A stretch of 64,000 nt of DNA from positions 62,001 through 126,000 of the forward strand of contig JAJQED010000004.1 of NCBI GenBank assembly GCA_021201825.1, read 5' to 3'. The notes under the pieces were generated by a model. That model was not told the DNA's origin. It was given only the letters and a program-made list of their open reading frames with translations, and searched no databases. The number at the start of each line of letters is the position of its first letter. Position 1 is the stretch's first letter. The DNA comes from Alistipes sp. GTDB lineage: Bacteria > Bacteroidota > Bacteroidia > Bacteroidales > Rikenellaceae. The position numbers and the translations under genes are program-made. This document shows positions 57,205-64,000 of this stretch, in pieces.

Positions 57205-57963
57205 TTAAACGTTCTTGATATCCCCCAGCGGATAGGCCGGGATCAGGTTTTCCTCCATCCACCTATTGGCATCCACCGGGGAGAGTTTCCACCCGCTGCT
57301 GCAGGTCGCAACGAACTCCACAAGGGAAAGGCCCTTGCGGTTCATCGAATTCTCGAATGCGGTCCTCACAGCTTTTTTAGCTTTGCGGACGTTGGCCGGC
57401 GAATTTACAGCCTGCCGCGTCACGTAGCAAACCCCGTCCAACATGGCGACCATATCACCTATTTTGTACGGGTAGCCGTGAAGATTGACATCCCGGCCTC
57501 TCGGGGAGGTCGCCGTGACCATCCCGGTCAGGGTAGTGGGGGACATCTGCCCTCCGGTCATACCGTAAATGGCATTGTTGACATATATTACCGTTATGTT
57601 CTCTCCACGGTTGCAGGCGTGAATCGTTTCGCCCGTGCCAATGGCGGCAAGGTCGCCGTCGCCCTGGTACGTGAAAACCATCTTATCCGGATAAACCCTC
57701 TTGATACCGGTTGCGACCGCACAGGCGCGGCCATGTGCGGACTCCGCCCAATCGATATCGAGGTAATTATAGGCGAGGACGGAACATCCTACCGGGGATA
57801 CGCCGATACAATTGTCTTCGAGCCCCAATTCCGTAATAACCTCTCCGATTATCTTATGTATAGTGCCGTGGCTGCAACCCGGGCAATAGTGCATTACGTT
57901 GTCCGTAACCAGCCTGTTTTTAGCGTAAACGACCTGTTCGCCGGCCATACATTCCTGTGCCAT
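57205..57963 (-). CDS. 2-oxoacid:ferredoxin oxidoreductase beta subunit (TPP-binding)
   Basis: 'CPGCSHGTIHKII', 'TYQGDGDLAAIGTGE'. Confidence 0.93.
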   Translation of the reverse strand: MAQECMAGEQVVYAKNRLVTDNVMHYCPGCSHGTIHKIIGEVITELGLEDNCIGVSPVGCSVLAYNYLDIDWAESAHGRACAVATGIKRVYPDKMVFTYQGDGDLAAIGTGETIHACNRGENITVIYVNNAIYGMTGGQMSPTTLTGMVTATSPRGRDVNLHGYPYKIGDMVAMLDGVCYVTRQAVNSPANVRKAKKAVRTAFENSMNRKGLSLVEFVATCSSGWKLSPVDANRWMEENLIPAYPLGDIKNV

Positions 57964-57964
57964 A

Positions 57965-59059
57965 TTACGCCTGTTTGTCGATTAATAAATTTTTCAAAGC
58001 CCCGTAAACCTCGTCCGGGGTAGGGATCATTCCCCCGTACCTGCCGAAATATTCTACCGGTGCCTGGCATCCGGCGCTTAAGCGCACATCCTCCACCATC
58101 TGGCCCGTACTCATCTCCACGGTCAGGATACCCCTGACACGGCCTGCGAGCCTGTGAATGCGTTCCGCCGGGAAAGGATAGAGCGTTATGGGCCGCAGCA
58201 GACCGACCTTATGGCCCTCCTCGCGCGCCATCTCCACGGCTTTCGACGATATCCTTGCCGATGAACCGTAGGCCACGATCACATAATCCGCGTCTTCGCA
58301 GTTATTTTCCTCGTAGCGCACCTCTTCGCGCTCCGCCCGGCGGTATTTTGCCTGCAGGGTATTGTTGACGCCCTCCTGAACATGGGGATCCAACTGGACG
58401 CTGGTCACTATATTGCGGTCCCGGTGTTTCCTCCCGGTCAGTGCCCAGGAGCCGTACCGCTCGATTATTTCCTGGTCCGTCAGCCGGCTCACGGCGGGCG
58501 ACAGCACCACTTTTTCCATCATCTGCCCGATCACCCCGTCAGAAAGGATCATCACGGGATTACGGTATTTGAAAGCGAGTTCGAAAGCAAGGAATACATG
58601 GTCATACATCTCCTGCACCGAATTGGGCGCAAGCACCAACATCTTGAAGTCGCCGTGCCCCCCGGCTTTTACAGCCTGAAAATAATCGCTCTGGGACGGT
58701 TGGATGGTGCCCAGTCCCGGGCCGCCGCGCTGTACGTTCAATACTACGCAGGGCAATTCCGCCCCCGCCATATAGCTCAAACCCTCGCCCATAAGGCTGA
58801 TGCCCGGGCTGGAAGAGGATGTCATCACTTTTTTACCGCAGGCCGCAGCCCCGTAAACCATATTTATGGAGGCGATCTCGCTCTCGGCCTGGAGGACTAC
58901 CATGCCGGTGGTCTCCCACGGGGCCATCTCCATTAGCGTCTCGATCACCTCGGTCTGGGGGGTGATAGGGTAGCCGAAGTAAGCGTCGCACCCGGCTCTT
59001 ACCGCTGCATGGGCAATCACCTCGTTGCCTTTCATCAACCTGATTTCCGACTCGTTCAT
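57965..59059 (-). CDS. 2-oxoacid:ferredoxin oxidoreductase alpha subunit (VorB/KorA-like)
   Basis: 'MKGNEVIAHAAVRAGCDAYFGYPITPQTEVIE'. Confidence 0.93.
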   Translation of the reverse strand: MNESEIRLMKGNEVIAHAAVRAGCDAYFGYPITPQTEVIETLMEMAPWETTGMVVLQAESEIASINMVYGAAACGKKVMTSSSSPGISLMGEGLSYMAGAELPCVVLNVQRGGPGLGTIQPSQSDYFQAVKAGGHGDFKMLVLAPNSVQEMYDHVFLAFELAFKYRNPVMILSDGVIGQMMEKVVLSPAVSRLTDQEIIERYGSWALTGRKHRDRNIVTSVQLDPHVQEGVNNTLQAKYRRAEREEVRYEENNCEDADYVIVAYGSSARISSKAVEMAREEGHKVGLLRPITLYPFPAERIHRLAGRVRGILTVEMSTGQMVEDVRLSAGCQAPVEYFGRYGGMIPTPDEVYGALKNLLIDKQA

Positions 59060-59295
59060 TACGCCTCCTGTTTTTTAAGCTGCCTGAAGACCGTGATGCA
59101 ACTGTCCGGACAGACCAGGGCACAACTGGCACACCCCGTACAATTCTCCGGCCGGGCCATAAACGAAAAATGGTATCCCTTGCCGTTGACCTCCCGGGCC
59201 ATGGCAAGAACGTCGAAAGGACATGCGGCCACACATACGGCGCAACCTTTGCACCTCTCGATGTCAACCACGACCCTCCCTTTTACAGCAGCCAT
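59059..59295 (-). CDS. 4Fe-4S ferredoxin subunit (KorD-like)
   Basis: Two CxxCxxCxxxC(P) motifs. Confidence 0.93.
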   Translation of the reverse strand: MAAVKGRVVVDIERCKGCAVCVAACPFDVLAMAREVNGKGYHFSFMARPENCTGCASCALVCPDSCITVFRQLKKQEA

Positions 59296-59523
59296 ATTAC
59301 AGTTTATGTTTTTTCGGTTCGATATTAATGGAAAAAGAGAACTTTCCGGTTACGAATTGTTAACCTTTCGGTGTTCTTCTGCTACAAATATAACATTTTT
59401 TGCCTTTTAAACTAACAAATTCAACATTATTTTTTTACGATATCCAAACCGTACCATCTGCGTCCATGCCTGCAATTAACGGTACGCTATTTGTTAGGTC
59501 CATGCTGAAATCGAACCTGGGAA

Positions 59524-59946
59524 ATGAGATATTTTAAACTGGGAATCATAATCCTGCTGCCGCTCCTGTTTACAGGATGCGGCCAGGGCCGAACCGATAA
59601 AGGTACCGCTGAAAAGGCCACCCTGATCGGCTGTACAGGGACCTACCGGGGCATTATTCCCTGTGCCGATTGTGACGGCATAGAGGTTACCCTTACCCTG
59701 ACAGACCTCAATACTTATTCCCTCAAGACCCGCCATATAGTGAGTAACGAATCCCTGGGAGATATCCATTCGGCTTACAGCGGCCGATTCGATTGGAATC
59801 ACAATACGGGGCTCATCACCCTTCTCGATGCGGGTATGCAGCCTGACAAATACCTATGCACCGGAGACGGACTGGTTCAACTCGACTTAAATGGCAACCG
59901 TATCGCCGGTCCGCTGGCCGACAGGTATATCCTTAAAAAACAGTAA
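59524..59946 (+). CDS. nlpE: NlpE-like copper resistance/stress lipoprotein
   Basis: 'GTYRGIIPCADCDGIEVTLTL'. Confidence 0.88.
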   Translation: MRYFKLGIIILLPLLFTGCGQGRTDKGTAEKATLIGCTGTYRGIIPCADCDGIEVTLTLTDLNTYSLKTRHIVSNESLGDIHSAYSGRFDWNHNTGLITLLDAGMQPDKYLCTGDGLVQLDLNGNRIAGPLADRYILKKQ

Positions 59947-59990
59947 AGACACCAATCTTTTTATACATTATCGAATTATATGAATGTAGA

Positions 59991-60016
59991 AAGGCCCCGC
60001 CGTATGGCGGGGCCTT
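59991..60016. terminator. Bidirectional hairpin
   Basis: aaggccccgcc-gtat-ggcggggcctt. Confidence 0.8.
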
Positions 60017-60037
60017 GATTTAAGTTCACTTAAGTAT

Positions 60038-60619
60038 TCACTTCTTTTTCAAAGCGCAATGATTCTCATGGTCGTCGATAAATCCGGTTGCCTGTAAAAA
60101 GGAGTAGCATATCTTGGTGCCGCAGAACTTAAATCCCCTCTTTTTCATATCCTTGCTCATAGCATCCGACACGGCATCCCGGCAGGGGCCGCTCCAGCAA
60201 TCCGGGATATCGTTCACTACGGGCACTTCCCCGTCGAAAAACGAGAGGACATATTCGCGGAACGACCCGAACTGTTTTTGAACTTCGAGAAACAGCGCGG
60301 CATTTTTAACGGCACTGTTAATTTTCAAACGGTTACGGACTATCCCAGGATCGGTAAGAAGCCGCTCGATATCTTCTTCCCCGAATTTGGCGACCTCTTC
60401 CGGCACGAAACCTTTAAACGCCTTGCGGTAGGCTTCCCGTTTACGCAGGATCGTTATCCAGCTAAGGCCCGCCTGGGCACCCTCGAGTATGAGGAATTCG
60501 AATAATGTCCGGTCGTCTGCGACGGGCCGCCCCCATTCTTTATCGTGGTAAGCCACATATAACGGGTCGTCGCCGCACCACCTGCACCTTTTTAAATTGT
60601 TTTCGGGACTGTTTCCCAT
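60038..60619 (-). CDS. tag: DNA-3-methyladenine glycosylase I
   Basis: 'RCRWCGDDPLYVAYHDKEWGRPVADDRTLFEFLILEGAQAGLSW'. Confidence 0.95.
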   Translation of the reverse strand: MGNSPENNLKRCRWCGDDPLYVAYHDKEWGRPVADDRTLFEFLILEGAQAGLSWITILRKREAYRKAFKGFVPEEVAKFGEEDIERLLTDPGIVRNRLKINSAVKNAALFLEVQKQFGSFREYVLSFFDGEVPVVNDIPDCWSGPCRDAVSDAMSKDMKKRGFKFCGTKICYSFLQATGFIDDHENHCALKKK

Positions 60620-60726
60620 ACTGTTTATTTGGTAAATGACGGGCCGATATTACGATGCCCAAAAGTTACAAAAAATGAGGCGGGCAGGGTCGGCCCGCCC
60701 GCTTCCGTTATACTTACACTGAAGAG

Positions 60727-61968
60727 CTATTCGAAACTATGGATAACTACCCCCGAACGCAGTTTGGGTTCGAACCATGTGGTTTTCGGAGGCATTATGT
60801 TCCCGGTATCGGCAATGTCGATCAGTTGTTTCATCGAAACCGGATAGAGGGCGAACGCTACGGCCATCTCGCCGCTGTCGACCCTGCGCTCCAGTTCACT
60901 GAGCCCACGGATACCACCTACAAAATCGATACGCTTATCCCGGCGCAGGTCCTTAATGCCGAGAATTTCGTCCAGTACGAGATTCGACAGTATGGTTACG
61001 TCCAGCACACCGATAGGGTCGTTATCGTCATAGGTTCCTCCCTTGGCTTCGAGCGCATACCAGTTTCCATCCAGATACATCCCGAATGTATGAAGTTTAT
61101 CCGGTTTGAAAGCACCCGGGCCTTTATTCTCTACCGTGAAGTTTTTCCCGAGTGCGGCAAGGAACTGCTCTTTCGTAAGACCGTTCAGGTCTTTCACCAC
61201 ACGGTTGTAATCTATAATATGCAGCTGGTCGTCCGGGAACACCACGGCCAGGAAATAGCAGTATTCTTCCTCCCCGGTATGAGCCGGGTTCTGCGTAGCC
61301 GATTCCTGGCCTACACGGGCGGCTGCGGCTGTCCGGTGGTGGCCGTCGGCAACGTAAAGGGCAGGGATGCCGGCGAAAATTTCCGTTATACGGGCGTTTA
61401 TCCCCTCGTCGGCAATCTTCCAGAAAGTATGCCCGAACCCGTCTTCGGCGATAAAATCGAACTCCGGCGCCGCATTATTCACGATACCGCTTACGATAGC
61501 GTCTATATCCTTATGGGCCGGGTATGAAAAGAACACGGGTTCGATATTGGCTTTCTGGTTGCGGACATGGATCATCCGGTCCTCCTCCTTGTCCGGCCGT
61601 GTCAACTCGTGTTTCTTGATACGCCCGTCGAGGTAATCCTGGTAATGACAACAAACGGCAAGACCGTACTGCGTACGCCCGTCCATGGTCTGGGCATAGA
61701 TATAGTACATCGGCTTTTCGTCCTGTGCCAGCCAACCGCGTTGTTTCCACAACTGGAAATTCTCCACTCCTTTGCGGTATACCTGCTCACTGTGTTCGTC
61801 GGCTATAGGGTCGAAATCGATCTCAGGCTTGATTATATGGAGTAGCGACTTTTCTCCGGCCTCCTTTTTGGCTTCCTCCGAATTCAGCACGTCGTAAGGA
61901 CGGGAAGCTACTTCTTTGGCATATTTCGCCGGCGGGCAAATCCCCTGGAAAGGCTTGATCTTTACCAT
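60727..61968 (-). CDS. DUF1015 family protein
   Basis: 'VKIKPFQGICPPAKYAKEVASRPYDVLNSEEA', 'ADGHHRTAAAARV'. Confidence 0.92.
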   Translation of the reverse strand: MVKIKPFQGICPPAKYAKEVASRPYDVLNSEEAKKEAGEKSLLHIIKPEIDFDPIADEHSEQVYRKGVENFQLWKQRGWLAQDEKPMYYIYAQTMDGRTQYGLAVCCHYQDYLDGRIKKHELTRPDKEEDRMIHVRNQKANIEPVFFSYPAHKDIDAIVSGIVNNAAPEFDFIAEDGFGHTFWKIADEGINARITEIFAGIPALYVADGHHRTAAAARVGQESATQNPAHTGEEEYCYFLAVVFPDDQLHIIDYNRVVKDLNGLTKEQFLAALGKNFTVENKGPGAFKPDKLHTFGMYLDGNWYALEAKGGTYDDNDPIGVLDVTILSNLVLDEILGIKDLRRDKRIDFVGGIRGLSELERRVDSGEMAVAFALYPVSMKQLIDIADTGNIMPPKTTWFEPKLRSGVVIHSFE

Positions 61969-61979
61969 AACGGTGCGGT

Positions 61980-62906
61980 TTAGAATTTATTTACCTGGAA
62001 CCGGGTGCATCCCGTAGCGAAAAATCCCACGATCTGGTTCGCGGCGGCAAGCCCGGCGTTTATATTGGCTTCGGCCGTTTCGGCGCCCATTTTCTTTGCA
62101 GTGCCGAACACCCTTTTGCCGAACTTCTCTTCCAGTTCGGCCTGATTACCGGCGGCAATATCGGTAGCGTATTTCAAATCGGGCCGCTCTTCAAGGGCTT
62201 GGGCCAGCCCCTGCTCGTCGATCACCTCCTTGCGGGCCGTATTTACAAGGGTTCCCCCTTTGGGCATACTGGTCAACAGGTCGTAACCGATGGAACCTTT
62301 GGTCTGCTCCGTAGCGGGAATATGCAGTGAAAGGTAGCGGCTCTTGGAATAGAGCTCCTCCACGGAGTCGACCGGGACGACCCCGTCGGCTTCGAATACG
62401 GCCTTGTCCGTTATGAACGGGTCGTAAGCGTAAACCTCCATTCCCATCGCCTTGCCGTAGCGGCCGACCAGCTTGCCGACGTTACCGTAGGCATGTATCC
62501 CGAGAGTCTTGCCGTGGATCTCGCTTCCGGTACCGGGCGAGAAACAGTTGCGGGCCATATAGATCATCATCCCGATAGCCAGCTCGGCCACTGCATTCGA
62601 GTTCTGCCCCGGAGTATTCATTACCACGATCCTGCGGGCTGAACAGGCGGCAAGGTCCACATTGTCGAAACCCGCCCCGGCGCGGACGACTATTTTAAGT
62701 TTCGGCGCGGCATCCACCACATCCTGCGTAACTTTATCGCTGCGCACGATAATAGCGTCAGCGTCCGCCACGGCTTCCAGCAACTGTGCCTTGTCCGTAT
62801 ATTTTTCCAGCAGGGCCATTTCGTGACCCGCATCCCGGATTATTTTACCGATCCCGTCCACGGCTTCCGCCGCGAAAGGTTTTTCGGTAGCTACCAATAT
62901 TTTCAT
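61980..62906 (-). CDS. serA: D-3-phosphoglycerate dehydrogenase-like
   Basis: 2-hydroxyacid dehydrogenase fold 'GIHAYGNVGKLVGRYGKAMGMEVYAYDPF'. Confidence 0.9.
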   Translation of the reverse strand: MKILVATEKPFAAEAVDGIGKIIRDAGHEMALLEKYTDKAQLLEAVADADAIIVRSDKVTQDVVDAAPKLKIVVRAGAGFDNVDLAACSARRIVVMNTPGQNSNAVAELAIGMMIYMARNCFSPGTGSEIHGKTLGIHAYGNVGKLVGRYGKAMGMEVYAYDPFITDKAVFEADGVVPVDSVEELYSKSRYLSLHIPATEQTKGSIGYDLLTSMPKGGTLVNTARKEVIDEQGLAQALEERPDLKYATDIAAGNQAELEEKFGKRVFGTAKKMGAETAEANINAGLAAANQIVGFFATGCTRFQVNKF

Positions 62907-62927
62907 ACCAAGATAATTTTATGGTTT

Positions 62928-64000
62928 TCAGTTTATTTGACGGTTGGTTTCTGTAACGGGATTCCATAACCGTTTGGCCTGCGGATCGTCGAACAACAGG
63001 AATAATTCCCCGTTCTCGACGGCAACTCCCCTCGACTTGCTTTCTTGACGGTTACGTGCATTATCAACATTTACATCGATGACCCGCCCGTCGAAAAAGG
63101 AACAGATTTCATCGAATATCGTGTGACCGACGAACAGCCTGTCTGCCGCGCAAATCGTAAGCACATCCGTTACCCCCTTTTCATCGATAGGTGTGTAATA
63201 CTCATTTTCGCCCGGCCTGACCATCCCTCTGTACCATAAAGGCCCTTCCATCCCGAAAAGCAGATCAACTATCGGATAGTCTTTCCGGGTTTCCATATCG
63301 TAATACAGGCAATCACGCATTACTTTTTCAATCCGGGGGTGTCCAGCCATAATTCGGGAGGTAATATTTTTACGTTCAGGCCGGCATGTGTAAAAACGTT
63401 CCTGCCGATATGTTCAATAAAATTACGGGTGGAGAGCCATTCTCCCAACACCCAATCCGGCGTCCAAAGTTCCTGGTATTCGATCCCTAATTTTTCGGCC
63501 AGGGAAGTATATTTCGGGAACGTATAGCGCAAGTCTCCTGTCAGGACCATGCTCTCATGGTTACCCGGAAGGAAATGGACCATTCCGCCCGCTTGTTCCG
63601 CATCTGCCGAAAGTTTATATACCAGCCAGAAAATGGGCAGCACATCCGGGCCCCGGTCGAAAATATCGCCGAGCAATACGAAATGGCCGTCTCCGTATAG
63701 CCAGTTATAGTCATTATCCATTATCCCCGCTGAAAGCAGTATGGAAACAAAAGCATCCATATTGCCGTGAGGATCGGAGAGGACCGTGATCTTTTCTTGT
63801 TCCGGGTAAAAACAATCGGGGACGGTAACTTTACGGAGAGAAACCTCGAAACGGTGAATGCCGTCGGAAGAGGTGACCTCGAAAGGTTCGTCGGGTAAAA
63901 GCGGACCTATTTCCGGCTCCCCGTCCAGCACCCGAATAATAGCTAAACCGTCGTCGTCATAATGAATATATGGCCCGTCCGAATAAACGGGCGGTACCGC
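62928..64000 (-). pseudogene. Metallophosphoesterase, 5' end beyond window, apparent frameshift at 63335-63339
   Basis: 63320..63931 ('VLSDPHGNMDAFVSILL', 'LLGDIFDRGPDVLPIF', 'FLPGNHE') continues in another frame as 62928..63350 ('VGHTIFDEICSFFDGRVIDVNVDNA'); frame upstream of 63931 stays open to 64000. Confidence 0.75.

Noticed and set aside
56641-59295. 2-oxoacid:ferredoxin oxidoreductase operon as unusual
   Set aside because: Ordinary anaerobe gene order (ferredoxin, alpha, beta, gamma).

Overview
The window is a Bacteroidales-type chromosome segment: TAnnTTTG promoters, an rnf operon and a vor/kor operon. (1) About 1-37.9 kb is the right-hand part of an integrative conjugative element (ICE) related to the CTnDOT family. 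It carries traK-A on the minus strand, an oriT-like hairpin cluster with mobilization and relaxase genes, a T4CP, RteC-like, DUF3945/DUF1896-type proteins and a 1700-aa helicase/methylase. Its cargo includes a complete-looking type V (fimbrillin-like) pilus operon with two paralogous large tip-like lipoproteins, a tandem array of degenerate gene copies, a PP-loop (PAPS-reductase-like) protein, a solitary DNA methyltransferase, two xis-like genes and a tyrosine integrase. The integrase abuts a tRNA-Phe copy at 37942-38013. (2) About 38.0-46.7 kb is a second, smaller element stacked in the same tRNA-Phe site, bounded by a 75-bp perfect direct repeat that contains a full tRNA-Phe at both ends. 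It carries a structured-RNA candidate/leader, a lipoprotein, a ParB-like + Dam-like gene pair, a divergent SF2 helicase read-through frame broken by two in-frame stops, and a tyrosine integrase split by a 1-nt frameshift. (3) About 46.9-64 kb is ordinary core genome: nadE, rseC-rnfBCDGEA (rnfG has two FMN-binding domains), an OM protein, vor/kor, nlpE, tag, DUF1015, serA and a metallophosphoesterase with an apparent frameshift. The best candidates for undescribed biology are the ParB-like/Dam pair with the structured RNA in a decaying element, the ICE-borne type V pilus, and the array of truncated gene copies. Family assignments come from reading protein motifs, not from database searches.
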